Assembly: GCA_016778895.1 (NCBI GenBank)
Contig: JADHOR010000004.1
Location: forward strand, 58,335-122,334
DNA from: Candidatus Puniceispirillum sp.
GTDB lineage: Bacteria; Pseudomonadota; Alphaproteobacteria; Puniceispirillales; Puniceispirillaceae
Reading direction: 5' to 3'
Length of the DNA stretch: 64,000 nt
Translations under genes and position numbers: made by a program
The notes under the pieces: model-generated
What the model saw: only the letters and a program-made list of their open reading frames with translations
Told to the model about the DNA's origin: nothing
Database searches by the model: none
Shown: one piece after another, positions 31,811 to 42,955 of the stretch
Position numbering within the stretch: position 1 is the stretch's first letter
How the letters are laid out: the number at the start of each line of letters is the position of its first letter

Positions 31811-32833
31811 CTAAAGACCCTTAATTTCATAGCCGGCATTCAATCTGGCCAGAAACCGGTCAACCCCATTCCATAAGGCGTCGGTCACCTCTGGCAGCTC
31901 GCGGGTTAATTCATGTCGCGCCCCTTCAAAAACAACAGTTTCGATGTTTTTGATCTGCACTAGGCTGCTATGCGTTGACGGCGCAAAAACGACTCGTTCG
32001 TCCCCAGCAATAAAGGCCAGAACCGGAACATCGAGCGCCGCCAACCAATCGGGATTAAGCGTATGGAGCGCACAAGATCGGTAAGCAGCACTAACCCAGC
32101 CAATTGTGGGCCCGCTACGGCGCAGTTCGGGCGCGTCATCAAACCAGACAAATTGATCTTCATATCCCTTTGGATTGCGGGTCAAAACATTCTCGGGCCG
32201 GTAATGACGCACCCAGTCCAGCGATAGAACCCGGTAAAACGGCGGATGCGACCTCGCGAGACCAACGCCACCTAGAAAAAAGCTGGCAAGCCGCACCAGC
32301 CAGACCGGCATAACCGGCGGTGCCATCATCGGCGCCGACAGGATAACGCCGGCAACCCACGGCCCACGCAATGCCGCATAACGAAGCGCAAGATGCCCAC
32401 CCATCGAATGGCCAAACAGAACCAATTCATGCCCGTCAAGCCCGGCCAGCGCGATCACCGCGTCAAGCGCACCAAGGTGATGATCGAAATCGTCGCAATG
32501 CACCGCCAACGGATGCCGGCCAAAATGGCCCGACTGCCCCTGTCCGGGCCAATCAATGACCAGGACATTATAGCCCTTGTCATGAAATCGCCGAACCTCG
32601 GCGCTATATTTTTCACAAAATTCGGTAAAACCGGGCAAAATAACAATGGTTTTAGCGGCCGATGTTGGCTGTGGTGCCGTAGTGCCGGCGGTATATCGAT
32701 TATCGGGGTCAAGCGCCGCCTGCTCGGCCGCCCAGAAATTCGCCCGCACCGAAGCGCCTCGGTGATAGGCATAAATATCAACCCCACCAAGCATATCGAG
32801 CCCCGCCGATCGCGCCCAGTCAAACATCAGCAC
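31811..32833 (-). CDS. alpha/beta hydrolase (serine aminopeptidase / monoacylglycerol lipase-like)
   Basis: VIDWPGQGQSG, LFGHSMGGHLALRYA. Confidence 0.88.
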   Translation of the reverse strand: MLMFDWARSAGLDMLGGVDIYAYHRGASVRANFWAAEQAALDPDNRYTAGTTAPQPTSAAKTIVILPGFTEFCEKYSAEVRRFHDKGYNVLVIDWPGQGQSGHFGRHPLAVHCDDFDHHLGALDAVIALAGLDGHELVLFGHSMGGHLALRYAALRGPWVAGVILSAPMMAPPVMPVWLVRLASFFLGGVGLARSHPPFYRVLSLDWVRHYRPENVLTRNPKGYEDQFVWFDDAPELRRSGPTIGWVSAAYRSCALHTLNPDWLAALDVPVLAFIAGDERVVFAPSTHSSLVQIKNIETVVFEGARHELTRELPEVTDALWNGVDRFLARLNAGYEIKGL

Positions 32834-32853
32834 TTAACCATGGTTAAATTGTC

Positions 32854-34665
32854 CTAAGCGTAATCAATATTTGCAGGTAAGTCAGCATAATCGTGAAATC
32901 CGGATGATTGACGTTCCCACATTTGCGCATATAGCCCGTTTTGCGCCAGCAAATACCGATGGGTTCCGCGCTCGACAATCGCACCGTCTGACAGCACAAT
33001 AATCTCATCCGCACTGACAATGGTGGAAAGGCGATGCGCAATGACCACCGTCGTCTGGCTTTTTGAAACAGTATCAAGGGCGCGCTGAATTTCCTTTTCG
33101 GTACGGCTATCAAGGGCCGACGTCGCCTCGTCAAACAAAAAGATCGACGGTTTTTTCAAAATCGCACGGGCAATCGCAACACGCTGTTTTTCACCGCCCG
33201 AGAGCTTTAGCCCGCGTTCTCCAACCAGGGTATCGTAGCCATCCGGCAAATGAGCGATAAAACCATCAATCGACGCCATCTTTGCCGCCGCTGCAATCTC
33301 GTCCTCGCTAGCACCATCACGGCCATAGCCGATGTTATAGCCGATGGTCGAATTGAACATAACCGTATCCTGCGGCACGACGCCAATCGCAGCACGAACA
33401 CTGGCTTGGGTTACATCGCGCAAATCCTGTCCATCAAGCCGGATCGCACCCGCAACCGGGTCATAGAAACGGAACAATAGCCTCGAAATTGTGGTCTTGC
33501 CCGACCCGCTGGGGCCAACAATTGCAACACGCTCTCCGGGCTGCACGGTAAAGCTGATTCCCTTTAAGATTGGACGCTCACCATAGGCAAAATGGACGTT
33601 ATCAAACACCAGCTCGCCGCCATTGATTACCAGCGGCTTGGCATCAGGCTTGTCCGCAATATCTGGTCTTTCATCCAGCAGGCCGAACATTCGCTCCATA
33701 TCAACCAGCGCTTGGCGCAATTCGCGATACACCCAGCCTAGAAAATTTAGCGGCAAATAAAGCTGCAAGAGATAGGTGTTAACCGCGACAAAATCACCAA
33801 CCGTCAAATTGCCCTTTTGGATATCTGCACCCGCCATCGCCATCACGGCCATTAACCCAAAAGCGATGATTGTCCCCTGCCCGATATTAACCACCGACAG
33901 CGACGTGCGCGAACGAACTGCCATCACCTCATAATCGGCCATCGCCTTGTCATATCGCGTCGCCTCAACATCTTCGGCATTGAAATATTTGACCGTTTCA
34001 TAATTGAGCAGCGAGTCAACCGCACGCGTTGCGGCAGTTTCATCGGCCGTATTCATCTCACGGCGAAATTTGATCCGCCATTCGGTTACACGCACGGTGA
34101 AATAAACATAAGCAGCAACCGTGGCAAAGGTGACAACGGCATAAAAGCCACCAAATAAATGCCACATGATGATGCTGACAAAAGCCACTTCGACGAACAG
34201 CGGCAGAACCTCAAAAAAGGCAATAGTCAACAAAAACTCAATGCCTTTTGCGCCGCGGTCAATCGCGCGCGTCATGCCGCCTGTCTGGCGATCCATATGA
34301 AATTGCAGCGATAATCTATGCAAATACCGAAAGGCGTGTAGGGCTGCACCGCGCACCGCGCGCTGGGCCACCTTGGCAAAAAGATATTGCTTGGCCTCGC
34401 TGAAAATCTGTTGGCCCAACCGTGCCAGCGCATAACCGCCAACAAGATACATCAAGGCTGACATGGCAAAGCCAGACTCGCCATTGACCAGATCAACTGC
34501 CGCACCATACAGCAACGGCGTAATCATGTTTGAGCCTTTAGCAGCAACAAGACAGCCAAAAGCAGCCGCAATCCGCACGCGGATCCTATTGTCACCACGC
34601 GGGGCAGTATAATGCATCAGCGAACGAAGCAACGTCGCTGTTTTGCGCAAATTTGACCGGGCCAT
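32854..34665 (-). CDS. ABC transporter, fused permease/ATPase, Atm1/HMT1 (ABCB7-like) family
   Basis: GPSGSGKTTISRLLFRFYDP, LSGGEKQRVAIARAILKKPSIFLFDEATSALD; permease half resembles Atm1; adjacent to suf genes. Confidence 0.9.
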   Translation of the reverse strand: MARSNLRKTATLLRSLMHYTAPRGDNRIRVRIAAAFGCLVAAKGSNMITPLLYGAAVDLVNGESGFAMSALMYLVGGYALARLGQQIFSEAKQYLFAKVAQRAVRGAALHAFRYLHRLSLQFHMDRQTGGMTRAIDRGAKGIEFLLTIAFFEVLPLFVEVAFVSIIMWHLFGGFYAVVTFATVAAYVYFTVRVTEWRIKFRREMNTADETAATRAVDSLLNYETVKYFNAEDVEATRYDKAMADYEVMAVRSRTSLSVVNIGQGTIIAFGLMAVMAMAGADIQKGNLTVGDFVAVNTYLLQLYLPLNFLGWVYRELRQALVDMERMFGLLDERPDIADKPDAKPLVINGGELVFDNVHFAYGERPILKGISFTVQPGERVAIVGPSGSGKTTISRLLFRFYDPVAGAIRLDGQDLRDVTQASVRAAIGVVPQDTVMFNSTIGYNIGYGRDGASEDEIAAAAKMASIDGFIAHLPDGYDTLVGERGLKLSGGEKQRVAIARAILKKPSIFLFDEATSALDSRTEKEIQRALDTVSKSQTTVVIAHRLSTIVSADEIIVLSDGAIVERGTHRYLLAQNGLYAQMWERQSSGFHDYADLPANIDYA

Positions 34666-34698
34666 TTCTGCCTTATGATTTATCGTCGTCGTTGGGAT

Positions 34699-35064
34699 TT
34701 ATGATGGCGTCGCGACAGAAAAGCTCTCGCCGCAACCGCAGCGGGCAATCTCATTCGGGTTACTGAACACAAATTTGGCGGAAAACTTGTCTTCCTGCCA
34801 ATCCATTTGCGCGCCAATCAGAAACATCACCGCTGCCGGATCAATAAATAATGTGACGCCGTTCTGTTCAATCTTATCTTCAAAGGGCTTTTGGTCGGTG
34901 GCAAATTGCACGTCATATTGCATCCCCGAACAGCCAGCCGTTTTGACCCCGACGCGAAGGCCAATGACATCATTGTCAGCCCGCGCCATTAACCGGCGCA
35001 CATGTTCGGCCGCAGTGTCCGTCAAGGTCAGAATAGGTTTTGTTGGATCAAACATCTCAATCAA
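34699..35064 (-). CDS. sufA: iron-sulfur cluster assembly A-type carrier
   Basis: GVKTAGCSGMQYDVQF and CGCGESF. Confidence 0.92.
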   Translation of the reverse strand: MIEMFDPTKPILTLTDTAAEHVRRLMARADNDVIGLRVGVKTAGCSGMQYDVQFATDQKPFEDKIEQNGVTLFIDPAAVMFLIGAQMDWQEDKFSAKFVFSNPNEIARCGCGESFSVATPS

Positions 35065-35097
35065 GCTCCAAATGATGGCTCTTGCGAACCGCGAATT

Positions 35098-35544
35098 TTA
35101 AAATTCCAAAGCCAAACGTGCGTCATCACTCATCCGTTCGGGCGACCAAGGCGGGCTCCAGACGAGTTCAACCGACACTTCGCCAACACCCTCAACCGCC
35201 GCAAGCGCTCGCGCCACCTGCCCCGGCATTTCGCCGGCCACCGGACATCCGGGCGCCGTCAGCGACATTGTAACATAAACATCACCATTATGCCGACGCT
35301 CAACATCATAAATCAGGCCGAGGTCAAAAATATTGACGGGGATTTCCGGATCATGCACGGACTTCAAAGCATCTTCAACCGCAATCGGATCTGCCTGACC
35401 TACCGGATTTTCGAGCGCCGCACCCGCTTTGGCAATATAGCCATTGCTGGTATCGGGCAGAAAATCGGCAAGTCCGGGCCCATCATTTTCTGGCATCGAT
35501 GTTTTGCTGTCTTGATCTTGTGCCATTGAACCGTCCTTACGCAA
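35098..35544 (-). CDS. sufT: SUF system MIP18/DUF59-family protein
   Basis: ALKSVHDPEIPVNIFDLGLIYDVER; TAPGCPVAGEMPGQV. Confidence 0.88.
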   Translation of the reverse strand: MRKDGSMAQDQDSKTSMPENDGPGLADFLPDTSNGYIAKAGAALENPVGQADPIAVEDALKSVHDPEIPVNIFDLGLIYDVERRHNGDVYVTMSLTAPGCPVAGEMPGQVARALAAVEGVGEVSVELVWSPPWSPERMSDDARLALEF

Positions 35545-36826
35545 AAATCCGGTTTACTTTTTCCAGCGCAATCGCCAGTCGGTCAAATTCTTCACGGGTT
35601 GTATAAACCCCAACAGATGCCCGCGCCGTTGACGGGATGTCATAGAAATCCATCAAAGGTTGCGCGCAATGATGTCCAGCCCGAATCGCCACACCGTCAT
35701 TATCGATGATTGTAGAGATATCATGCGGATGCGCACACGCCATGGTAAAGGACACAACCCCCGACTTATTCGCTGCCGTCCCCACAAGACGCAATCCATC
35801 AACCGCTGACAGCCGCTGGTGCGCATAGGCAAGGATATCCTGTTCATGCTGGTGGATCGCCTCCATCCCAATTGCCTGAACATAATCAACCGCCGCACCA
35901 AGCGCGATGGTTTCAGCAATCGCCGGTGTGCCTGCCTCAAAACGCTGCGGCGGCAAGGCATAGGTTGATTTCTCGATAGTAACCCGGTCAATCATGTCAC
36001 CGCCGCCCAAAAATGGCGGCAGTTCGGCCAGAATCTCAGCCTTGCCCCATAGGATGCCAACCCCATTTGGCCCATAGAGTTTATGCGCTGAAAAGACGTA
36101 GAAATCAGCCCCTAAAGCCTGCACGTCAACCGGCATATGCACCGCGCCCTGACAGCCATCAACCACCATGAGCGCGTTGGCGTCATGCGCAATTTTGGCA
36201 ATTTCGGCAATCGGAAACACCGTACCCAGCACGTTCGATACATGCGGTACAGATACAATCCTTGTACGCGATGACATCATCTCGCCAAAGGCTGTCATGT
36301 TAAAGCTACCATCCTCATCAACCGGAAAGGCACGAAGCACCGCACCGGTCTTTTCAGCAACCATCTGCCACGGCACGATATTAGCGTGATGTTCGGCGAT
36401 ACTGATCAGGATTTCGTCACCCGCCTGCAATCTTGGCAGCGCCCAGCATTGCGCAATCAGGTTTAACGACATCGTCGCCCCTGCGGTCAGGACAATCTCA
36501 TCACCCGATTTTGCCCCAAGAAAAGCCGCCACCTTGCCGCGCACCGCCTCATAGGCATCGGTTGAGGCTTCGGAGAGGAAATGCAGCCCACGATGAACGT
36601 TTGAATAGGTGTCACAGTAAGCTGATACCAACGCATCCATCACTTGTTTTGGCTTTTGTGCCGAAGCCGCCGAGTCGAGATACACCAAAGGTTTGCCATG
36701 AACCTCACGGGACAGGATCGGAAAATCAGCGCGGATTTTCTCGACATCTAGCCCCTTGATACGGCTGTTATCGGCGGCGTTCATAACCATCAGAGGTCTC
36801 CGGCGTTTGGCGTCGCATTCATCCAT
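35537..36826 (-). CDS. sufS: SufS family cysteine desulfurase (start possibly internal at MVMNAADN or MNAADN)
   Basis: VYLDSAASAQKPKQVMDAL, YVFSAHKLYGPNGVGILWGK, RAGHHCAQPLMDF. Confidence 0.96.
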   Translation of the reverse strand: MDECDAKRRRPLMVMNAADNSRIKGLDVEKIRADFPILSREVHGKPLVYLDSAASAQKPKQVMDALVSAYCDTYSNVHRGLHFLSEASTDAYEAVRGKVAAFLGAKSGDEIVLTAGATMSLNLIAQCWALPRLQAGDEILISIAEHHANIVPWQMVAEKTGAVLRAFPVDEDGSFNMTAFGEMMSSRTRIVSVPHVSNVLGTVFPIAEIAKIAHDANALMVVDGCQGAVHMPVDVQALGADFYVFSAHKLYGPNGVGILWGKAEILAELPPFLGGGDMIDRVTIEKSTYALPPQRFEAGTPAIAETIALGAAVDYVQAIGMEAIHQHEQDILAYAHQRLSAVDGLRLVGTAANKSGVVSFTMACAHPHDISTIIDNDGVAIRAGHHCAQPLMDFYDIPSTARASVGVYTTREEFDRLAIALEKVNRIFA

Positions 36827-38031
36827 GCGGTGGAAACTGGCCGCAACATATCGGCCAAGGCCGGATGCGTAATGCTGTCAATCGCATCATCCAAAAATGC
36901 CGTGATCAGCATTGAACGGGCAGTCTTGCGATCAATGCCACGGCTTGTGAGATAAAACAGCTGGGTGTCGTCAAGCTCGCCAACAGTCGCCCCATGCGCG
37001 CACAAAACGTCATCCGCATAGATTTCCAATTCCGGCTTGGCATCGGCTTCGGCTTTCCGTGACAGCAACAGCGCCCGGCTCATTTGCTGGCCGTCAGTTT
37101 TTTGCGCATCAGGTGCGACATGCACCTTGCCCTGAAAAACACCGCGTGCCGAGTCATCAAGAACGCCGCGAATAATCTGGTTCGATAGGCAATGCCCCTT
37201 GGCGTGGTTCATGTTCGTGGTGATGTCATGGTGCTGCTTATCTCGGCCAAGGTAAATCGCCGACAAGGTGCAGTCAGCATTTTCACCTGATAAAACAATG
37301 TGCGTCTCAAGCCGTGCCAACTGCCCACCAGCAGAAATCTGAAAACCCTCAAAAACCGAGCCCTCACCAAGTTTCAAACCGGTCGCTGCAAGATGCGCAC
37401 TTGCGGATGATTCCTGCTGTACCTTGGCGTAATCAAGCCGGCCCTTGTCGCCGACAACAATCCCCATCAATGGTGCCGAAAGCCCAACGCTCGATTGATG
37501 CCATTCTGCCATAACGGCACTGGCACCATGTGCAAGCCGAACCGATATAACCGGATGCGCTGACACACCGTTATCATCCCCGGTAAAGACCAGAATAATC
37601 GGCACCTCAACCGTGCCAGCAATGTCAAGATGCAGACCAGTGGTCATCGCCGCCAATGACAGATTACTAATCGGATGCGCGGCCGGCACCAGTTCTGCCA
37701 ATGCAGCCAGTGCGGCATCATTGTCGCTCAATAAGCTGGCAGTTACGCCGCCCGGCAAAGCCGCAAGGCCAGCCATATCCAGCACCCCGTTGCTAAACGA
37801 CAGGATAACCGCGTTATCCGGCAGGCTCGCCGCAACGGCCGCCGGCTGCTTTGCCGCCATTTCTGCAGGCCGCAGATCCATCTTTTCGACGCGAGAAAGA
37901 CGCGTAAAACGCCATTGTTCGGCGCGGCGATCCGGCCAACCAGTTGCCTGCCAGCGCAGTAACGCACCAGCCCGAACGCCGGTCAATCCGGCCAATTGAT
38001 CAAGATTAGGCTGCATCGTCGATGCCGGCAT
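36790..38031 (-). CDS. sufD: Fe-S cluster assembly protein SufD
   Basis: C-terminal [61 protein letters not shown]. Confidence 0.95.
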   Translation of the reverse strand: MPASTMQPNLDQLAGLTGVRAGALLRWQATGWPDRRAEQWRFTRLSRVEKMDLRPAEMAAKQPAAVAASLPDNAVILSFSNGVLDMAGLAALPGGVTASLLSDNDAALAALAELVPAAHPISNLSLAAMTTGLHLDIAGTVEVPIILVFTGDDNGVSAHPVISVRLAHGASAVMAEWHQSSVGLSAPLMGIVVGDKGRLDYAKVQQESSASAHLAATGLKLGEGSVFEGFQISAGGQLARLETHIVLSGENADCTLSAIYLGRDKQHHDITTNMNHAKGHCLSNQIIRGVLDDSARGVFQGKVHVAPDAQKTDGQQMSRALLLSRKAEADAKPELEIYADDVLCAHGATVGELDDTQLFYLTSRGIDRKTARSMLITAFLDDAIDSITHPALADMLRPVSTAWMNATPNAGDL

Positions 38032-38761
38032 AGCCCGACTCCTCTACTTCAAATGCGAGTTCCTTACCGCCCGAACGACGGATTTTACCGCCAGCAAGAA
38101 TATGCACATAATCAGGTACAATATGGTTCAACAACCGCTGGTAATGAGTGATGACAAGCATGCTTCGCTGCGGATCACGCAACAGATTCACCCCGTCTGA
38201 CACAATTTTCAACGCATCAACGTCAAGACCAGAATCGGTTTCATCCAGAACCGATAGAACCGGCTCTAAAAGTGCCATCTGCAAAATTTCATAACGCTTT
38301 TTCTCACCGCCGGAAAACCCAACATTCACCGCACGTTTCAGCATATCGTCATTGATGCCAAGATGCGTTGCCTTAGCCCGGACAAGCTTTACAAATTCCA
38401 GCTGGTCAACCTCGTCTTCGCCTGCCTCAATCCGGCGCGCATTCACCGCCGCACGCAAAAAGCTCATCCCGCCAACGCCCGGCAATTCCACCGGATATTG
38501 GAACGCCAGAAACATGCCGGCGCGCGCCCGCTCATCAGCTTCCATTTCCAGCATGGAAACGCCATTCATCAGAATATCGCCGCCAGTGACCTCATAGCCT
38601 TCACGGCCAGCAAGCACATAAGACATGGTGCTTTTGCCCGAGCCGTTTGGCCCCATGATGGCGTGAATTTCACCAGCATTAATCGTTAGGTTGATGCCCT
38701 TGAGGATTGGTGTATCACCAACCGAGGCGTGAAGGTCTCTAATTTCAAGTAAAGGTGCCAT
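38006..38761 (-). CDS. sufC: Fe-S cluster assembly ATPase SufC
   Basis: [53 protein letters not shown]. Confidence 0.97.
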   Translation of the reverse strand: MAPLLEIRDLHASVGDTPILKGINLTINAGEIHAIMGPNGSGKSTMSYVLAGREGYEVTGGDILMNGVSMLEMEADERARAGMFLAFQYPVELPGVGGMSFLRAAVNARRIEAGEDEVDQLEFVKLVRAKATHLGINDDMLKRAVNVGFSGGEKKRYEILQMALLEPVLSVLDETDSGLDVDALKIVSDGVNLLRDPQRSMLVITHYQRLLNHIVPDYVHILAGGKIRRSGGKELAFEVEESGYAGIDDAA

Positions 38762-38842
38762 TCGTTTTTCCAATTATCTATTCCAATTATCTTTGTTTAT
38801 ATTCTGGTGTTTATATTTCGCTGCTTGCCGTTAGGGCTGGCC

Positions 38843-40297
38843 TTAACCGACCGACCCTTCAAGGCTGATCCCAATCAGTTTTTGTGCTTCAACCGCAAAT
38901 TCCATTGGCAGTTCTTTCATCACTTCCTTGCAGAAACCATTGACGATCAGCGACACTGAATCTTCGGTTGAAATGCCGCGCTGCTGACAATAAAAAAGTT
39001 GATCTTCGGAAATGCGCGAGGTTGTAGCCTCATGTTCGATTTTGGCGCTTGGGTTGCGCGAAACGATATAGGGCACTGTGTGCGCACCACATTTATCACC
39101 AACAAGAAGCGAGTCACACTGGGTGAAATTACGCGCATTTTCCGCACCGGGCTGGATCCGAACCAAACCCCGATAGCAATTTTGCGAACGCCCTGCCGAA
39201 ATGCCCTTTGAGATGATTGTCGACCGGCTGCCTTCGCCAATATGGATCATCTTGGTGCCGGTATCGGCCTGCTGGCAATTATTGGTCAGGGCAACTGAAT
39301 AAAACTCACCAACCGAGTCTTTGCCTTGCAGAATACAGGATGGATATTTCCAAGTGATTGCCGATCCGGTTTCCACCTGTGTCCAGGAGATTTTTGATCG
39401 GTCGCCAAGACAGGCACCGCGCTTGGTGACAAAATTATAAATGCCGCCACGGCCGTTTTCATCCCCCGGATACCAGTTCTGCACGGTTGAATATTTGATC
39501 TCGGCATCATCCAGCGCAACCAGCTCAACAACCGCCGCATGAAGCTGATTTTCATCACGCTGCGGCGCCGTACATCCCTCTAAATAGCTGACATAAGATG
39601 CGTCCTCAGCAATGATCAGGGTGCGTTCAAACTGGCCGGTATTGGCCTCATTGATGCGGAAATAGGTGGATAGTTCCATCGGGCACCGAACGCCCTTTGG
39701 GATAAACACGAATGACCCATCGGTAAAGACCGCCGAATTCAGCGCCGAGAAATAATTATCGGCAACCGGCACAACCGACCCAAGATATTTTTGCACCAGC
39801 TCGGGATAGTCGCGAATAGCCTCTGAAATCGGGCAGAAGATCACCCCAGACTTGGCAAGCTCACCGCGGAATGTGGTCGCAACTGATACAGAATCAAATA
39901 CCGCATCAACCGCCACAACACCGGCAAGAATCTTTTGCTCATCCAGCGGGATTCCCAATTTTGCATAAGTCTTTAGCAATTCCGGATCGACCTCATCCAA
40001 TGAGGCCGGCCCCTCACCGGTTTTCGGCGCGGCGTAATAATGGATATCCTGATAATCAATTGGCGGGATATCCAGCTTCGCCCAATCAGGCGATTCCATC
40101 TGCTGCCACATTGCAAACGCCTTCAGCCGCCAATCAAGCATCCATTGCGGCTCTTCCTTCTTGGCCGAGATAAAGCGAATAATATCCTCGTTCAGCCCCT
40201 TGGGCGCCTTATCGGATTCAATATCGGTTACAAAACCGTATTTATATTTACCGGTGGCTTCCTGAAGCGTGTCGATGGTCTCTTGGGTTGCAGCCAT
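38843..40297 (-). CDS. sufB: Fe-S cluster assembly protein SufB
   Basis: [63 protein letters not shown]. Confidence 0.97.
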   Translation of the reverse strand: MAATQETIDTLQEATGKYKYGFVTDIESDKAPKGLNEDIIRFISAKKEEPQWMLDWRLKAFAMWQQMESPDWAKLDIPPIDYQDIHYYAAPKTGEGPASLDEVDPELLKTYAKLGIPLDEQKILAGVVAVDAVFDSVSVATTFRGELAKSGVIFCPISEAIRDYPELVQKYLGSVVPVADNYFSALNSAVFTDGSFVFIPKGVRCPMELSTYFRINEANTGQFERTLIIAEDASYVSYLEGCTAPQRDENQLHAAVVELVALDDAEIKYSTVQNWYPGDENGRGGIYNFVTKRGACLGDRSKISWTQVETGSAITWKYPSCILQGKDSVGEFYSVALTNNCQQADTGTKMIHIGEGSRSTIISKGISAGRSQNCYRGLVRIQPGAENARNFTQCDSLLVGDKCGAHTVPYIVSRNPSAKIEHEATTSRISEDQLFYCQQRGISTEDSVSLIVNGFCKEVMKELPMEFAVEAQKLIGISLEGSVG

Positions 40298-40333
40298 GAG
40301 GCAGTTTCCTTCTTTATAGTTGCGTTTCGCCGA

Positions 40334-40804
40334 CTATTGCCGGCGCATTTGCAGGTCATCTTTTGCAAGGGATGGAGTTTCCGGCAGCGGAAATAATTGC
40401 GCCGGATCGGTTAAATCTTCGAGGCTGACATCATTCAAAGCGTTGCGGATAGCAAGATTAACATGGTTCCAGTGACTACTCATAAAACAGCAATTGCTAA
40501 CCGCGCACGGGTCTTGTGCCCCGGTAACACAATCGGTAACCGCAATCGGGCCTTCCATTGCCTCGACAATATCAACCAGTGAAATATCTGCCGGTGCCAT
40601 GGCAAGCCGATACCCGCCGCGCGCACCGCGCTGGGTCTCGACCAGATTTGCCGCCAGCAAAATTTTCGATACTTTTGCGACGGTCGGTTGGGCCAGTCCG
40701 GTTAAAGCGGCCAGTTGTGCCGTTGCCAATAGATCGCCATGACGGTGGGCAAGCGCCCCAAGCACAACAATGGCATAATCGGTCATCCGGTTTAGTCGCA
40801 GCAT
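40334..40804 (-). CDS. Rrf2 family SUF-associated transcriptional regulator
   Basis: MTDYAIVVLGAL winged helix; DCVTGAQDPCAVSNCCFMSSHW cysteine cluster; immediately upstream of sufB. Confidence 0.92.
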   Translation of the reverse strand: MLRLNRMTDYAIVVLGALAHRHGDLLATAQLAALTGLAQPTVAKVSKILLAANLVETQRGARGGYRLAMAPADISLVDIVEAMEGPIAVTDCVTGAQDPCAVSNCCFMSSHWNHVNLAIRNALNDVSLEDLTDPAQLFPLPETPSLAKDDLQMRRQ

Positions 40805-41060
40805 ATCAGCCTATCTGTTCGGTTTCTCCAGCGATATCAAAAAGCCAAAAGACCCTTCAAGTCCGCCAGTTTTGCGAATGATTATCATAATCAAGACCAA
40901 TTTAGTCCTGTTTAGGATAGATAGACGTGCCGAACTGTTTTTTCAAGTCAATGTGGCGCAATTTTCGGGAAAAAGATTGATAAGTCGTGGGCGCCGTTTT
41001 GGCACTGTGTTACGCCGGTCGGGACAACCCTGAAAACAGCTTCTTTGTCGGCGTGCGGGC

Positions 41061-41390
41061 CTAGTTAAAGGCCTCTGGGTGCAGCAAATAGCGTTCGCCA
41101 TCCAGACCATCGAACATATCATCAACGTCAGGATGGCTGACCGGACCGTTTTCCGCGTCGGGCAGAAGGTTTTGCTGACTTACATAAGCGGTGTAGTAGC
41201 TGTCAGAGTTTTCCGCCAACAAATGATAGAAGGGCTGATCCTTGGCCGGGCGCACCTCGGCCGGAATGGCCTCATACCATTCGTCGGTATTATCGAATTC
41301 CGGATCAACATCAACGACAACCCCGCGGAATGGGTAAACCCGATGACGGACGATCGCCCCGATGCCAAATTTTGCGCTTTTGTTGTTCAT
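41061..41390 (-). CDS. hspQ: heat shock protein HspQ
   Basis: KFGIGAIVRHRVYPFRGVVVDVDPEF; AKDQPFYHLLAEN; YVSQQNLLPD. Confidence 0.92.
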   Translation of the reverse strand: MNNKSAKFGIGAIVRHRVYPFRGVVVDVDPEFDNTDEWYEAIPAEVRPAKDQPFYHLLAENSDSYYTAYVSQQNLLPDAENGPVSHPDVDDMFDGLDGERYLLHPEAFN

Positions 41391-41479
41391 TATGTGATGA
41401 TGCCTGTTACCACAGCTAGCACTCTGCGTTAAGCCCGCTTTGCCGGGCAAGACGCACTCGTTTGATGGTGCTCTGTCGA

Positions 41480-41665
41480 CTAGATGCGTTCTTTGACCTT
41501 TAGGACCTGCTTGCCGCGATACATCCCGGTTTTCAGGTCGATATGGTGCGGGCGATGCAATTCACCCGTTACCTTGTCCTCAACATAGGCATCCGAAGAC
41601 AATGCGTCATGGGCGCGGCGCATGTTACGCTTAGACTTGGTAATCTTACTCTTTGGAACAGCCAT
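41480..41665 (-). CDS. rpmF: 50S ribosomal protein L32
   Basis: [38 protein letters not shown]. Confidence 0.97.
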   Translation of the reverse strand: MAVPKSKITKSKRNMRRAHDALSSDAYVEDKVTGELHRPHHIDLKTGMYRGKQVLKVKERI

Positions 41666-42153
41666 TTCCTTGCTCTTTCTAATGCCCGACGTTGCCAGCG
41701 TGCCAGCAATCCGCCAGATTTCTCGATCCGCCGATCCGGTGATCGTAACAATCGCAGATAATTCATGCCTGATGCTCAGGGGCCATGCGAGATAGGGCCA
41801 CCGTCAAACCGGACTGTGGTTTATGCGAAAGCCCGCAGATTGTCAAGAGATGCAACAGCAAAAGCATGTTGTCAAATGCAGCCAAGAAACACTGGCCAAA
41901 AACCTTCGTGCTTTAACAGTTTCTATATTATTTATCGCTGCTATCGAAAATATGTTGAATGACGCCCAAATTCACCGCGCCAGATGGCAGGTTGCACAAT
42001 TATTTGGCACCGGCCTCTAGCAGGGTCTTGAAATCAGATTTGTAGTTCTTAAATCATTTTGGTGATGCCAGAACGGGTCACAATTTAAACCTAAACCGGC
42101 CGGCTTGCTTTTGAGGAGACGGCAGACAACTCGCTTTATAAAAGGAGATGACG

Positions 42154-42588
42154 ATGACTTTTTTTACCACACCTATGGCGCGCCAGTTTGTTGGCTTTGA
42201 CACTCTGTTTGATGAGTTAAACGCATTGGCTGAGCGCAAGGAATCTAATTATCCGGCCTACAATATCGCCAAGGATGATGATGAGCATTACCGAATTGAG
42301 CTGGCGCTTGCCGGATTTTCGAGTGACGAGATCAGCATCCAGACCGAGAAAGGCATTTTGACCATCGAGGCCAACAAGGCTGAAGAGCGCGGCAACTATG
42401 TTCATCAGGGCATTGCCAAGCGTGGTTTTTCAAAAATGTTCCGGCTTGCCGAATATATGAAGGTTGACGATGCCCAGTTTGTCGACGGGATCTTGACAAT
42501 ATTCCTGTACCGCGAAGTCCCCGAGGCGGACCGGCCACAGCAGATCAGAATAAACGCCAAACCGAAAAAGCTGGTCAAGGCAGCCTAA
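42154..42588 (+). CDS. Hsp20/IbpA family small heat shock protein
   Basis: YPAYNIAKDDDEHYRIELALAGFSSDEISIQTEKGILTIEANK; VDDAQFVDGILTIFLYREVPE. Confidence 0.95.
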   Translation: MTFFTTPMARQFVGFDTLFDELNALAERKESNYPAYNIAKDDDEHYRIELALAGFSSDEISIQTEKGILTIEANKAEERGNYVHQGIAKRGFSKMFRLAEYMKVDDAQFVDGILTIFLYREVPEADRPQQIRINAKPKKLVKAA

Positions 42589-42614
42589 CCGCGCCGGACT
42601 GCCTATTAAAATAA

Positions 42615-42642
42615 CAAAAAAGCGGGCCGCCAACCGGCCCGC
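42615..42642 (-). terminator. rho-independent terminator (minus strand; could act bidirectionally for hsp20)
   Basis: GCGGGCCG-CCAAC-CGGCCCGC with an A6 run on the plus-strand 5' side. Confidence 0.8.
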
Positions 42643-42675
42643 CCTTATGTCCACAGGCTTTAATCGACCGACGGA

Positions 42676-42945
42676 TCAGGGCTTGGTCGATGTCATCAGG
42701 CTACGGAATGCGCTCTGGAACCGGTCTTTATCCACAAGATGCGCCGTTTTCACAGTCGCTAGCTTGTCATCAATCGAGCCACCTGCACTTGCTAATAAGC
42801 TTTTGATCGCCGTTTGACGTGGATCAGGCTTGCCAGTTTTTGGCGCGTCTGATCGCACGGCCGTCTGTCTATCGCGCCGATCTTCACTTAGACTGTCCTT
42901 CGGATCATTGTTCGGGTGATCACGAATATCGCCGACGGTCATCAC
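42676..42945 (-). CDS. hypothetical charged protein
   Basis: 89 aa ORF just downstream of, and co-directional with, the RRF-like gene. Confidence 0.5.
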   Translation of the reverse strand: MMTVGDIRDHPNNDPKDSLSEDRRDRQTAVRSDAPKTGKPDPRQTAIKSLLASAGGSIDDKLATVKTAHLVDKDRFQSAFRSLMTSTKP

Positions 42946-42955
42946 GCCTTAATCA

